From positions 71,566 through 132,382 of the forward strand of contig CADCBK010000003.1 in NCBI GenBank assembly GCA_902799665.1: a DNA stretch of 60,817 bases. Direction: 5' to 3'. Under the pieces are notes generated by a model. That model was not told where the DNA came from, did not search any database, and worked only from the letters and a program-made list of their open reading frames with translations. Positions 24,104 through 33,043 of the stretch are shown piece by piece; position 1 is the stretch's first letter; every line of letters begins with the position of its first letter. A program made the position numbers and the translations under genes. Source of the DNA: an uncultured Spirochaetaceae bacterium. GTDB taxonomy: Bacteria; Spirochaetota; Spirochaetia; Treponematales; Treponemataceae.

Positions 24104-25683
24104 TGTTGTTGGTCTTTCTCCCGTATTCTATTGAAAATCGATTTTTGCAAATCAGACTCTTCCTGCGAAAGTTCATTCGCGCCGTTTAGCTGCCGCTCGC
24201 TTTCCTTGGCGCGCTGGGCTTGCTGGCTGTAAGACAATTCAAGGTTGATTTTCGCCCGGACGTTTGAAGGGTCAACCAAGAGCGCGTTCTTAAAAAGCTC
24301 GGCGGCCTTTTGGTAGTCGCCTTCGCGCTGCGCGATTATTCCCGAATTGTAGAAGGCCGCGAATTTTATTTTGTTCGGAGCGGAGCCTGAAAGCTCGTTG
24401 ATTTTTTCAAGCGCGGCGGCGTTTTCGTTTTGCATCAAGTATGTCGCGGAAAGTCCGTAAAGCGCGTACTGCTTGATTGTTTCGTCGCCGTTGGCCCTTG
24501 CCTCGTCAAGGCTTTGGTTGAATTTGGCCACGGCCTCAGTGTATTGCTTTTGGTTCCAATTCCAAACCGCGCCCAAAATCTTTTTTGACTCCTCAAACTC
24601 GCTTGAGCATGAGCAAAGGCAAAGCGCGACCAAAGAAAGCGCCAATTTTTCGTGGAAGCCGCGCAGGGAGAATTCGCTTGCGAAGAAGCTTAAGATAAAG
24701 AAAATTATTCCCAAGGCGATGAAGAGCAAGTGGCGGTCAACGCTTTGCATTTCGTATGACATAGTTGTTTTGTCTGCGGCGCCAGAACTTTTTACCGAAG
24801 ACAAAACTTTGTGGGCCGAGCCAAGCTCTGTCGCGTCCACAAATTGAGCCGAAGCGCCTTTGACGAAGCTAAAGCCAAGTCCGCCAAGATTTTTTTTGTT
24901 GGCCGCGTTCACGCATTCCCTTGTCTTTTCGCTTCGAAGCGCGGTTTTCACAGTCGTCTTTCCGTCGCCCGCGTAAATTTCCGTTTCGCGCTCTTCGCCA
25001 AAACCGATGATGACGACGCTCACTCCTTTTTTCAAGGCCGCGCCCAAGGCGTTTTCCAAGAGCGCGTCGCTTTCCTCGCCGTCCGTAAAGAGCCAAATGA
25101 CAGGGGCGTTTGAAATGTTTTTGGGAAAAGATTTGAGGGCGGCGTTGATTCCGTCGCCCAAGGAGCTTCCCGCCGAGCTCATGAGTTTTGGCGAAAGAAG
25201 CGAAATGAGGGCGCGGATTGACTCTGTGTCTTCAGTCAAGGGAACCGCGAGAATGCCGTTTCCCTTTGCAAGCGTCGCGCTTACAGGCGTTCCATCGGCC
25301 TCAAGCTTGTCAAGCAAATCGTTGGCGTAAGAGGCCGCCGCCTCTAGCCTTGTCAAGCTGTTGGGGCAGTCTCGGGCTGTCATGCTGTAAGAAATGTCAA
25401 AGACCAGAGCCACGGCGGCGCCGTTTTTTTGCGCGGGCGTTGACACTGTTCCCCAAGAGATGCCCGCCATCGCGAATATCACCATGCACCAGGCGGCGGC
25501 CCTAAGGGCAACTCTGGCGAAAATTCTTTTCCGCATGTTTTTGTATTCTTTTGTCCTTTTGTTTTTGGCTGATTTCATCAAAAGAGAAAAAGTCTTTTTG
25601 TAAGTCAGGGCGCTGTAAAGCATTGGCGGAATGATCAGCAAGAGTCCGTACAAGGCCATTGGCCGTTCGACGCGAAAGTTCAT
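24052..25683 (-). CDS. BatB-BatC fusion: von Willebrand A domain plus TPR region
   Basis: 543 residues from the ATG at 25683, which overlaps the batA stop (ATGA). N-terminal membrane segments (residues 10-25 and 60-80) precede a VWA domain with the metal-ion-dependent adhesion motif in FDISYSMTARD and TDGEES later. A third membrane segment lies near residue 320. After a cysteine-rich stretch, CLCSCSSEFEESK, comes a TPR region (residues 365-490) with ALYGLSATYLMQNENAAALEKI and GDYQKAAELFKNALLVDPSN. In other Bat operons BatB and BatC are separate. The LCSCSS sequence at the junction looks like a lipobox, a trace of a once separate lipoprotein BatC. Confidence 0.88.
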   Translation of the reverse strand: MNFRVERPMALYGLLLIIPPMLYSALTYKKTFSLLMKSAKNKRTKEYKNMRKRIFARVALRAAAWCMVIFAMAGISWGTVSTPAQKNGAAVALVFDISYSMTARDCPNSLTRLEAAASYANDLLDKLEADGTPVSATLAKGNGILAVPLTEDTESIRALISLLSPKLMSSAGSSLGDGINAALKSFPKNISNAPVIWLFTDGEESDALLENALGAALKKGVSVVIIGFGEERETEIYAGDGKTTVKTALRSEKTRECVNAANKKNLGGLGFSFVKGASAQFVDATELGSAHKVLSSVKSSGAADKTTMSYEMQSVDRHLLFIALGIIFFILSFFASEFSLRGFHEKLALSLVALCLCSCSSEFEESKKILGAVWNWNQKQYTEAVAKFNQSLDEARANGDETIKQYALYGLSATYLMQNENAAALEKINELSGSAPNKIKFAAFYNSGIIAQREGDYQKAAELFKNALLVDPSNVRAKINLELSYSQQAQRAKESERQLNGANELSQEESDLQKSIFNRIREKDQQQWKNTQKEQKDASPSDY

Positions 25684-26684
25684 ACAAACTCCTTGAGCAA
25701 AAATCTTCTGATTAGCCAAGACAAGGCTAAGACCAAAATCGCGGCAAAAAGAAATTTGTCGTAATACTGTTTGTTGACGTTGCGCAAGTAATAGTTTTGC
25801 GCGACGCTTTCCCTGCGAGTTATGGCGGACAGAGCTGTGGACAGGGCGCCAATGTTTTCGACGCTGTAGTAGTGGCCGCCTGAGCTTAGCGCGATTTTTT
25901 CCAGGGGGCCAGAGTCAAAGGACGAGTCAAGGTAGCCGGTGTATTCCTTTTCGGTGTAGGGATCCTTATAGTCAAGCGGAACCGAGCCGCGCGTTCCGAT
26001 TCCGACGGTGTGCAAGGTTATTTTGTTTTCCACGGCGAGTTTCGCGGCCGTGTCCGGGTGGATTTCTCCGGCGTTGTTTTCGCCGTCGGTTATGAGAACG
26101 ATTGACTTTCGCGGCGCCTTAGACGTTGACAAGTGGTATATGGCTGAACTCAAGCCCGTGCCAATAGCGGTTCCCTCTCCCATTTCGCCAAGGGTCAGCG
26201 AAGAAAGGCGGCTTTCAAAGTAGTCCAAGTCGCTTGTCGGCGGAACTACAATCGCGGCTTCGTTTCCCATCGCGACAAGGCCGTAAGAGGCGCCTGAGTT
26301 TTTTTGAACCAAATTGCGGACGGCCTGCTTTGCCACGTCGATTCGCCGGCCGCCGCCTATGTCGCGCGCCGCCATCGAAGGGCTGGTGTCCAAGACAAAA
26401 ATTATGTCGGCGCCTCGGGTCGTGTAAACGCGCTCTTGCTCGCTTACAATTGGGTCGGCGAAGGCCAGCGCAATCATGATGAAAGCCGCGAAAACCAAGC
26501 TTGTGGCGGCGCTGGAAGCGAATGCCAGCAGCTTGTTGTCCCATGAAAAAACATAGCCGTCCCAGTCGGCGAAAGTCAGCGGGAAGCTTATTCTTTGCAA
26601 AAGGCCGATTTTCCTAAAGACCAAAAAGAGCGGAATCAAGAGCAAAATAAAAAAGGCGCCTGGGTTCATGAAACTAAAGGTCAT
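25680..26684 (-). CDS. batA: BatA: membrane VWA-domain protein
   Basis: 334 residues from the ATG at 26684, set by GAGGAGG six bases upstream; it overlaps the previous gene by 11 bases. Two N-terminal membrane segments precede a VWA domain with the complete metal site DTSPSMAARD, then a TDGENNAGE segment and a final membrane helix near residue 315. BatA-type proteins have an N-terminal pair and C-terminal anchor with the VWA domain in the periplasm. It should assemble with the BatB part of the next gene. The physiological role of Bat systems is still unclear. Confidence 0.9.
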   Translation of the reverse strand: MTFSFMNPGAFFILLLIPLFLVFRKIGLLQRISFPLTFADWDGYVFSWDNKLLAFASSAATSLVFAAFIMIALAFADPIVSEQERVYTTRGADIIFVLDTSPSMAARDIGGGRRIDVAKQAVRNLVQKNSGASYGLVAMGNEAAIVVPPTSDLDYFESRLSSLTLGEMGEGTAIGTGLSSAIYHLSTSKAPRKSIVLITDGENNAGEIHPDTAAKLAVENKITLHTVGIGTRGSVPLDYKDPYTEKEYTGYLDSSFDSGPLEKIALSSGGHYYSVENIGALSTALSAITRRESVAQNYYLRNVNKQYYDKFLFAAILVLALSWLIRRFLLKEFV

Positions 26685-27726
26685 CCACACCCTCCTCGGA
26701 AGCGCCGTCGCTTTCAAAAAGCGCGATGGCCTTTAGCGCCATGTCGCTTAATGACTTGCGCTCGTAGCTGGCCAGCTTTGCCTGGTGCTCGGCCGGCGGA
26801 TACAACTGCGAGTCGATTGAGTCATGCGCGTAGCGAATGTAGTCTGTTCGTATGAACATTGATGTCAAGTCTTCCACGCTGTAGGCGATTGAGTCTGGTA
26901 TGTCGCCCAGGCAAATTTTTGAAAATCCTTCCCTGATCGCGCGCGCCGACGCAGACTTAAAGGGATAGTCAAACCTAAAGTCAAGGTATGCTCTTGTGAT
27001 GTTTTGCAAGCCGGCGCAAAAGTCAATGTCGCTGATTTTTTTGTTGCGCAAGAGCCGCTTGATTTTTTTCACTGCGACGCTTGAATTCTTTTTGTAGGCT
27101 CTTCGCATGGACATGTGCTTGAACCATCTGCGAATGTCGCCGAATTTTATCAAAGCCCTTAAGATGAGCGCGAAGACAATGAGCGCCGCCAGCAAAATCG
27201 CAAAGAGGGCGTATGTCGTTCCTGGAATGATGAAAGGCGGAGCCGGCGGCTGCATGTCGCGAAGGTTTGTCTTTTCGACAATGGACTTTATTTCTATCGG
27301 CTCGAACAAAATCGAATACGAAATGTTTTTGTTCTTGTCCTTGTCGCTAAGGTTTAGGGCGGAGAACAAGTCAAATGGCGGAAACTCGATTATGCCGGGC
27401 CGCCAAGGAACTATTTGAAGGCTTATGACGTATTCCATGTCGTTGCGGCTAAAGTAGGCGCTTTTTATCGCAATCGAATTGTATAGGTTCTTAAAGGGAA
27501 GCTTGGTTATGTCGATTTCCTTTTCCATCACCAAGGCGGCGTTTGGAAAAAAGTCGACGGCGCTTCTAAAAGAGTAGCGCAACTCCGCTTGGTCGCCGAC
27601 AAAGACTTCCAGCGGAATCAAGGACTGGGAGACTTCGGACGCGTTTTCCGAAACGTTTTGGGCGAAACAAAAAAAGGCGCGGCTTGAAAGCAGCGCGGCC
27701 AAGAGGGCCGCCTTGATTTTTTTCAT
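26674..27726 (-). CDS. Bat-operon membrane protein (DUF4381-like)
   Basis: 350 residues. A cleavable signal peptide ending near FCFAQ precedes a periplasmic beta-rich domain of about 140 residues. One membrane segment (residues 168-192, TYALFAILLAALIVFALILRALI) leads to a basic cytoplasmic helical domain. That order and the place between the DUF58 and batA genes match DUF4381-type proteins of MoxR operons. Its ATG overlaps the DUF58 stop by four bases. Confidence 0.75.
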   Translation of the reverse strand: MKKIKAALLAALLSSRAFFCFAQNVSENASEVSQSLIPLEVFVGDQAELRYSFRSAVDFFPNAALVMEKEIDITKLPFKNLYNSIAIKSAYFSRNDMEYVISLQIVPWRPGIIEFPPFDLFSALNLSDKDKNKNISYSILFEPIEIKSIVEKTNLRDMQPPAPPFIIPGTTYALFAILLAALIVFALILRALIKFGDIRRWFKHMSMRRAYKKNSSVAVKKIKRLLRNKKISDIDFCAGLQNITRAYLDFRFDYPFKSASARAIREGFSKICLGDIPDSIAYSVEDLTSMFIRTDYIRYAHDSIDSQLYPPAEHQAKLASYERKSLSDMALKAIALFESDGASEEGVDDL

Positions 27727-28613
27727 ACGGCTTCCCTCTGGGTAAAGAAATTAAGCAGGACGCTCAAAGGGTCTTCGCTGGTGGAGATTGAAAGGGGAAC
27801 TCCGCCGCGCCTTAACACGCTGTCGGTCCATCTTTTCGCTCGCATGGCCGCGTCCTCGCGCCACTGGCCCCTAAAGGTTTTTGACATCGTCGGAAAAAGC
27901 CTTCTTAGGCCGCTTTCGGAATCGCGGACCACAATCGAGCCTATTTCCGGAAGCGATGAGTCCATGCTGTCGGTTATCCTGACCGCGACCGTGTCGTGCC
28001 GCGCCGCCAAATTCGCAAAGGCGTCTTCCCAGCCGCCGGCCCTAAAGTCCGAGATTGCAAAAACCAAAGAGCGCTTCTTTAAAAGCTTTCCGGCGCCCTG
28101 CAAGGCGGCCGCAAGCGCGGTTCCCCGGCGGCGCTCCGGAAGCTCGTCGAGGCGCGAAAGCAAAAGCATTGTTTGGTTTGAGGAATTTTTTGGCTTTATG
28201 GCAAATTCAATGTCGCCGGAAAACAACACCGCGCCGACAGGGTTTGCGTTCCGCTCGGCGCTAAGGGTAAGGAGCGCGGCGATTTCGGTCGCGCTTTCAA
28301 GCCTGGTCTTGTTTTTGGTTCCTTCTTGCATAGAGAGGGAACGGTCGACAATCAAGAATATTTGCAGCTCGCGCTCTTCGTCAAAAAGCTTTACGAAAGG
28401 CTTTCCGCTGCGCGCGGTGACGTTCCAGTCGATTGTCCGGACGTCGTCGCCGCGAAGATATTCGCGCACGCCGGCGAATTCAATTCCCTGGCCGTGATAC
28501 AAGGAGCGGAAAGTTCCGTTTTGCATCGCCGACGCGAGAGAAGTTGTGGTAATCCTAAGAACCGCCGCGCGCTTTATTAAAGACTCGCGGTCCGAAATTA
28601 AATTTTCCGCCAT
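27723..28613 (-). CDS. DUF58 (VWA-like) protein of the MoxR operon
   Basis: 296 residues, cytoplasmic. The DUF58 signature is clear: GIEFAGVREYLRGDDVRTIDWNVTARSGKPFVKLFDEERE at residues 46-85. A VWA-type motif, VDRSLSMQEG, follows. DUF58 proteins accompany MoxR ATPases almost everywhere and are thought to be their client or adaptor. It starts 19 bases after moxR. Confidence 0.92.
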   Translation of the reverse strand: MAENLISDRESLIKRAAVLRITTTSLASAMQNGTFRSLYHGQGIEFAGVREYLRGDDVRTIDWNVTARSGKPFVKLFDEERELQIFLIVDRSLSMQEGTKNKTRLESATEIAALLTLSAERNANPVGAVLFSGDIEFAIKPKNSSNQTMLLLSRLDELPERRRGTALAAALQGAGKLLKKRSLVFAISDFRAGGWEDAFANLAARHDTVAVRITDSMDSSLPEIGSIVVRDSESGLRRLFPTMSKTFRGQWREDAAMRAKRWTDSVLRRGGVPLSISTSEDPLSVLLNFFTQREAV

Positions 28614-28632
28614 TTTTTAAATCCAGCTTTTA

Positions 28633-29625
28633 TTACGGAAGCGGAGTCAATTCCAAAATCTTTTCTATAATGTCGTCGGCGCTGACGTTTGACGCGGCCG
28701 CTTCGTAAGACAAAACCAAGCGGTGGCGCAAAACGTTCTTTGCCACGGCCTTGATGTCGTCAGGCAAGACAAAAGAGCGGCCGCTGAACAGGGCTTGGAC
28801 TTTCGCGCACTGCAGCAAGGCGATTCCCGCGCGCGGCGAGGCGCCGTAGTCGATGTACTTTGAAATGTCGTCCTTGCTTGACGTCAAGGAATTCGCGGGG
28901 CGGGTGACGTTCACGATTGAAACTATGTACTCGACGATTTTTTCGTCGCAAACGATTCTCTCCAAAAGGTTTCTGCACTTGCGCAAAATTTGCTGGCTAA
29001 AGACTTGGCCAACGGGAACTGAGGCCGCGTTTCCGCAAGTCTTTACGATTTCCACCTCTTCGGAGGGAGAGGGGTAGGGAACGACAATCTTCATCAAAAA
29101 GCGGTCCAATTCCGCTTCAGGCAAATTGTAGGTTCCTTCCTGCTCAATCGGGTTTTGCGTGGCCAAGACAAAGAAGGGGTCGGGCAGCTTGTAAGTCGTT
29201 TCGCCGATTGTCACTTGGCGCTCGGCCATCGATTCAAGCAAGGCGCTCTGAACCTTGGCCGGGGCGCGGTTGATTTCGTCGGCGAAAACGACGTTTGTGA
29301 ATACCGGGCCCTTGTGGACGCTAAAGCGGCCGGAGTTTTGCTCGTACATCAAAGTGCCGGTAAGGTCGGCGGGGAGCAAGTCTGGAGTAAACTGGATGCG
29401 CTTGAAGTCCAGGCCGCTAAGCTCGGCGAAAGTTCGCACGGCCAAAGTCTTTGCCAGGCCGGGAACGCCTTCAAGCAATATGTGGCCGCCGGCGACCATC
29501 GCGGTCAAAATTCCGTCGATTACCTGGCCTTGTCCGACCAAGCGCTTGGCGGCCTCCGCGCGGCATTTTTCCGCTATTTCGCGGCATTCCTTTAAGTCCT
29601 CTTCGCTGATTTCTGATTTTTCCAT
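28633..29625 (-). CDS. MoxR-family AAA+ ATPase
   Basis: 330 residues, first gene of the Bat operon, with GGAG eight bases before the ATG. The Walker A is GVPGLAKT (around residue 55) and the Walker B is NVVFADEINRAPAKVQ, followed by the MoxR-typical LLESMAERQVTIGETTYKLPDPFFVLATQNPIEQEGTY. Sensor and lid residues follow. MoxR ATPases act as chaperones that insert cofactors or activate partner complexes with VWA proteins; here the partners are encoded just downstream. Confidence 0.95.
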   Translation of the reverse strand: MEKSEISEEDLKECREIAEKCRAEAAKRLVGQGQVIDGILTAMVAGGHILLEGVPGLAKTLAVRTFAELSGLDFKRIQFTPDLLPADLTGTLMYEQNSGRFSVHKGPVFTNVVFADEINRAPAKVQSALLESMAERQVTIGETTYKLPDPFFVLATQNPIEQEGTYNLPEAELDRFLMKIVVPYPSPSEEVEIVKTCGNAASVPVGQVFSQQILRKCRNLLERIVCDEKIVEYIVSIVNVTRPANSLTSSKDDISKYIDYGASPRAGIALLQCAKVQALFSGRSFVLPDDIKAVAKNVLRHRLVLSYEAAASNVSADDIIEKILELTPLP

Positions 29626-29666
29626 AAATATAACTCCAATTTTTGTGTTCGCTTGTTCCGCAAAAA

Positions 29667-29680
29667 TGAATATTTATTCA
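29667..29680. promoter_or_regulatory. Inverted repeat between the moxR and aminotransferase genes
   Basis: TGAATA-TT-TATTCA, flanked by CAAAAA and TTTTTG, lies in the divergent region upstream of moxR. It could be an operator for either gene. No convincing moxR promoter was found. Confidence 0.35.
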
Positions 29681-29700
29681 TAATTTTTGCATAGTTATTC

Positions 29701-29730
29701 TTGACATTCAAGCCGCGTTTAGCGTATTAT
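29701..29730 (+). promoter_or_regulatory. Aminotransferase promoter, predicted leaderless
   Basis: A consensus TTGACA (29701-29706), an 18-base spacer and TATTAT (29725-29730), then eight bases to the ATG at 29739. There is no Shine-Dalgarno sequence. Confidence 0.7.
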
Positions 29731-29738
29731 ATCATATC

Positions 29739-31034
29739 ATGTTGAACCCATTAGCGCAAGAATTAAACGACGTTTTAAAGGGCAGTTCTGCCGATTTTTT
29801 GTTCTCGGACTTTGGCCGTAGAATCTATTTTCCCAACGGAATCATAGCGCAAAGCGGCGAGGCCAAGAAGTTCGGCTACGCCGCCAACGGAACGATTGGA
29901 ACGACGATCATCGACGGACGTCCCGCGATGCTCAACGCGATTCACAGGCACGTTCCTGAATTTTCCAGCGCCTCTTTGGTCGGCTACGCTCCCACAGCCG
30001 GAAACCCCGACTTGCGCGAAGCCTGGAGGCAGGACATGATACGAAAAAACCCTTCGCTTGAAATGAAGGATTTTTCGCAGCCTGTTTTGGTTCCCGGCTT
30101 GACGGCGGGCATTTCTTACGTCGCCGACCTCTTTTTTGACGACACAAAGCCCCTTTTGGCGGCGGACCCCAGCTGGGACAATTACGCCTTGATTTCGGAG
30201 GCGCGCCGCAACGCTCCCTTCCACCAGTTCAAGATGTTCTCTGACGGAAAGTTTGACCTTGCCTCGCTTGAAAGCGCGCTTAGAAAGGAATGCCAGGACA
30301 CGGGCAGCGCCCGCCTTTTGCTGAACTTTCCGCAAAATCCGTCAGGCTACTCTCCGACCCGCGAAGAAGCCAAAAAAATCGTCGCGCTCCTAAAGGAGCT
30401 TGCCGAGGCCGGAAACAAAATCCTTGCCATAAGCGACGACGCCTACTTTGGACTGAACTACGAGGACTCAATCGAGCCCCAGTCCATCTTCGCCTACACT
30501 TGCGACTTGCATCCCAACATTCTTGCCGTAAAGATCGACGGCCCGACAAAGGAAGACTTTGTATGGGGCTTCCGCGCCGGCTTTGTCACCTTTGGCTGCA
30601 AGGGCTTTACAAGAGACCAGTACCAGGCTTTGGTCACAAAATTGATGGGAACAATCCGCTCCTCGGTAAGCTGCTCGTCAACGCCGCCCCAGTCATTCCT
30701 GCTTAGGGCGATGACCGACGAGTCGGAGGAATTTGAGGCCGAAAAATTGGAATACCGCACCGTCTTGGAAGAGCGCTACGCCAAAGTCCGCGCCTTTGTT
30801 GACAGCCATTCGTCAAAGGCGCTTGAGCCGCTCCCCTTTAACTCCGGCTACTTTATGAGCTTTAACGTAAAGGGAAAGGACGCGGAGGAATTGCGCAAAA
30901 AGCTTTTGCATGAATGCGGAATCGGAACCATCTCCATCGACAGCCACACCTTGCGCGTCGCCTTTAGCTCTTTGGAAGCGGAACAAATCGACGAAGTTTA
31001 TGCCACAATCTATAAAGTCGCGGACGAAATGTAA
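29739..31034 (+). CDS. Class I/II PLP-dependent aminotransferase
   Basis: 431 residues with the fold-type I layout: GYAPTAGNPDLREAWRQ near residue 85, LVPGLTAGISYVADLFF near residue 112, LLNFPQNPSGYSPTREEA near residue 197, the ISDDAYFGL aspartate-tyrosine motif near residue 230, and ILAVKIDGPTKEDFVWGFRAGF near residues 262-283. The PLP-binding lysine is probably the one in DGPTKEDF. The C-terminal FNSGYFMSF and LRVAFSS segments are typical. It probably moves an amino group between an amino acid and 2-oxoglutarate; the substrate cannot be told. A lipoprotein gene starts inside its last 35 bases. Confidence 0.88.
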   Translation: MLNPLAQELNDVLKGSSADFLFSDFGRRIYFPNGIIAQSGEAKKFGYAANGTIGTTIIDGRPAMLNAIHRHVPEFSSASLVGYAPTAGNPDLREAWRQDMIRKNPSLEMKDFSQPVLVPGLTAGISYVADLFFDDTKPLLAADPSWDNYALISEARRNAPFHQFKMFSDGKFDLASLESALRKECQDTGSARLLLNFPQNPSGYSPTREEAKKIVALLKELAEAGNKILAISDDAYFGLNYEDSIEPQSIFAYTCDLHPNILAVKIDGPTKEDFVWGFRAGFVTFGCKGFTRDQYQALVTKLMGTIRSSVSCSSTPPQSFLLRAMTDESEEFEAEKLEYRTVLEERYAKVRAFVDSHSSKALEPLPFNSGYFMSFNVKGKDAEELRKKLLHECGIGTISIDSHTLRVAFSSLEAEQIDEVYATIYKVADEM

Positions 31035-32220
31035 AATCGCGCTTGTCGCGGCCTTGGCTTTTCTCTTTGTTTCCTGTTCAAAAAAGCAGGAGCGCTTGGT
31101 CTTGTGGACCAACAACGTTGACTTTGTTTCCTTCGCGGAATTGTTCAACTCAAAGCAAGACAAAATTCGCGTTGTCGCCTATTATTACGACGCTCCCATA
31201 AACAAGCTGGCAGCGGCCGCTCCTTCCGCAGGCCCTGACATTTTTGCCGGAAGCTTCTTGCAAGCCGGAATGCAAAAAAAATATTTTTCCAACTTGAATT
31301 CCCTTTTTGGAAAAAAGGGGCCGCTTTTGCGCGACGCCTTTTACGAGCCGCTCTTAAAGTCCTGCGCCGTTGGCGAAAAGCAGTTTTTGATACCCGTAAG
31401 CTTTAACCTTCCGGCCCTTGTATTTTATTCAGGCAACTACGAGAGCGTCTTGGGCGCCACAATGCTTTCGTTTGACGCGGTGAAGGAAATTTCAAGGAAG
31501 TTCAACTCGAAAAACAAAAATGGCGTTTACACCTCCATGGGCTTTGGCCCCCTTTGGTCGAATGATTTTCTCTACTTGGTGTTCAAGGACAAGGGAGTTT
31601 ACTTTAACGTGGGAGTCAAGGAAATTTCCTATACCGAAAACATGTTTGAAAAGAGCGTTGATTACGTGAAGGATTGGGTGGACGAAATCAACGAGGGCGT
31701 AAAGAACGAGGAGGACTTTGCCTTTAAGTACTTGTACATGCCTTTTTACAACCAAGTCCAAAACAACCGCTGCCTCTTTTCTTTCGCTTCCAGCCGCGAA
31801 ATCCTTTCCTTGTCAAACGACAAAATCCGCGACTTGGATTTTAGGTGGATTTGCAACGACGGCAAGATTCAAATCGAAGACGATTTTGCCAGCATTGGAA
31901 TCCATTCAAAGACCCAGCGCGGCCTTCTTGAAAGAAAATTCAAGATGGGGCTGGAAAACGACAGCTTTGGAATCGCCGGCGGCTTTTCTTCGTTAAAGGC
32001 CGCTACCGAAAAAATATTTCCGCTGTACTACCGCGTGATGATTTCCAACACTCCTGTGGCCGACCTCTTGGCCGCGCCGCAAGCCTTTCCCGCCAATTGG
32101 GAACGGATTAAAAAATATGTTGTCGAGCCATACATCATGGCCGCCTGCTCTGGCGACGATTCAAAAAAGAAAAGCATAAACGAGCGCTACGAGGATTTCT
32201 TGGCTTCAGAGGCAAAATAG
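31000..32220 (+). CDS. Extracellular solute-binding lipoprotein
   Basis: 406 residues from the ATG at 31000, within the end of the aminotransferase gene, with no clear ribosome-binding site; coupling is likely. The signal peptide ends in the lipobox FVSCSKK, so the mature protein is lipidated. The start of the mature chain (LVLWTNNVDFVSFAELFN) and the spread of conserved aromatic and glycine residues resemble family 1 solute-binding proteins, which usually bind sugars. No permease or ATPase gene is adjacent. It ends at a short terminator. Confidence 0.75.
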   Translation: MPQSIKSRTKCKIALVAALAFLFVSCSKKQERLVLWTNNVDFVSFAELFNSKQDKIRVVAYYYDAPINKLAAAAPSAGPDIFAGSFLQAGMQKKYFSNLNSLFGKKGPLLRDAFYEPLLKSCAVGEKQFLIPVSFNLPALVFYSGNYESVLGATMLSFDAVKEISRKFNSKNKNGVYTSMGFGPLWSNDFLYLVFKDKGVYFNVGVKEISYTENMFEKSVDYVKDWVDEINEGVKNEEDFAFKYLYMPFYNQVQNNRCLFSFASSREILSLSNDKIRDLDFRWICNDGKIQIEDDFASIGIHSKTQRGLLERKFKMGLENDSFGIAGGFSSLKAATEKIFPLYYRVMISNTPVADLLAAPQAFPANWERIKKYVVEPYIMAACSGDDSKKKSINERYEDFLASEAK

Positions 32221-32244
32221 CCGCTGCGATAAAGCGGTTTTCTT
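32221..32244 (+). terminator. Terminator after the solute-binding protein gene
   Basis: CCGCT pairs with AGCGG around GCGATAA, followed by TTTTCTTA. It directly follows the stop codon. Confidence 0.7.
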
Positions 32245-32629
32245 AGGCTTGGACCGAGAAGAGCGCGCCTGCCTGCGGAGCCAATCCGGCAAGCGAAAAT
32301 TGGGCTTGGCTGGCTTGGACGCTTTGGGCGATTTCCTTTTGGAATTTCTTTATCAAAACGTCGGCTTGCCCTTCCGTGATTTTAACGCTTTTTTTGGAAG
32401 AGCCTTGAAGGCCCTTTATTCTGCTGAGGTTGTCAATCAGGGAGTTGAGAATTTGAATTTTTGAGAGTGAAACTCCGTTTTGGCCCTTTGGCGCGGCGAT
32501 TCCCGAGATGTGGTTGAATTGGGCGTAAATTACGGCCGAAGGGTTTACCGGCACAAAAAGCTTTCCGCTTGCGCCGCTTGAAGAGACGTGATAGCTGTAT
32601 GGGTTCAAATTCGTAATATTTGAAATCAT
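32243..32629 (-). CDS. Small unrecognised protein
   Basis: 128 residues from the ATG at 32629 with GGAG seven bases upstream. It starts MISNITNLNPYSYHVSSSG and has no signal peptide or membrane segment. It contains a helical middle (ILNSLIDNLSRIKGLQG, VLIKKFQKEIAQSVQ). I do not recognise the family. It is convergent with the solute-binding protein gene and lies downstream of the candidate RNA at 32703, from which it is separated by a terminator. Confidence 0.7.
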   Translation of the reverse strand: MISNITNLNPYSYHVSSSGASGKLFVPVNPSAVIYAQFNHISGIAAPKGQNGVSLSKIQILNSLIDNLSRIKGLQGSSKKSVKITEGQADVLIKKFQKEIAQSVQASQAQFSLAGLAPQAGALFSVQA

Positions 32630-32702
32630 ATTTCGCTCCGCCTTTATTATCGGACGTCGGCGAAAAAACTTTATAGCGCCGGATTGCCGCGCCTCTATAG
32701 GC

Positions 32703-32912
32703 AAAAAAAAAGGCTCGAACTTGTCGAGCCTTATATGTTCTTCTATTGCGGCGCTGAACTTTCAGCGGAAGAACGGTATTGGTTTCTGCATGACCGCAGA
32801 TGGTTTTTGCCTACTGATTTATAGCCCCAGCAAGGCTAGCTCTCTTTGTCGGAAATTGCATAACGCCTCCTGTCGCGCGAGCGGTGTAAGTCCTCATCTC
32901 TTTCCTGCCCAC
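32703..32912 (-). ncRNA. Candidate structured RNA of about 205 nt
   Basis: A promoter (32919-32946) starts transcription near 32912, and a strong intrinsic terminator ends it near 32703: AAGGCTCGA pairs with TCGAGCCTT, followed by nine U in all. Between them are stem-loops: GUUCUUC/GAAGAAC enclosing CGCUGA-AAGU-UCAGCG, and UCUGC-GGUCAU-GCAGA. GGAAA and UUUCC further 5' may also pair. Inside is an AGGAGG site and a 16-codon ORF. It does not match the tmRNA, SRP RNA or RNase P core sequences I know. A 6S-type RNA cannot be excluded, but the fold looks branched rather than rod-like. Confidence 0.55.
32811..32861 (-). CDS. Possible 16-residue mini-ORF in the candidate RNA
   Basis: AGGAGG (32866-32871) stands four bases before an ATG at 32861. 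The frame reads MQFPTKRASLAGAINQ and stops at TAG. It may be a leader peptide, a small protein of a dual-function RNA, or chance. Confidence 0.3.
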   Translation of the reverse strand: MQFPTKRASLAGAINQ

Positions 32913-32918
32913 GATTTA

Positions 32919-32946
32919 ATGATAGCATAGTTTCCCAATAATGCAA
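32919..32946 (-). promoter_or_regulatory. Promoter of the candidate RNA
   Basis: TTGCAT (32941-32946), 16-base spacer, TATCAT (32919-32924) on the minus strand. Confidence 0.5.
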
Positions 32947-33043
32947 GTTTTTTTTGAAAAAAAATCGCGTTTTTTTAGCGCTTTTTTCGATTGTTGATAA
33001 TTTCACGGAACAAGCGCGCAAAAAAAAATGAAAAAATCGCCCG

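Noticed and set aside
32873..32880. CGAGCGG inside the candidate RNA as a fifth repeat copy
   Set aside because: Only this heptamer matches; the paired CCGCTCG end and second hairpin are missing.
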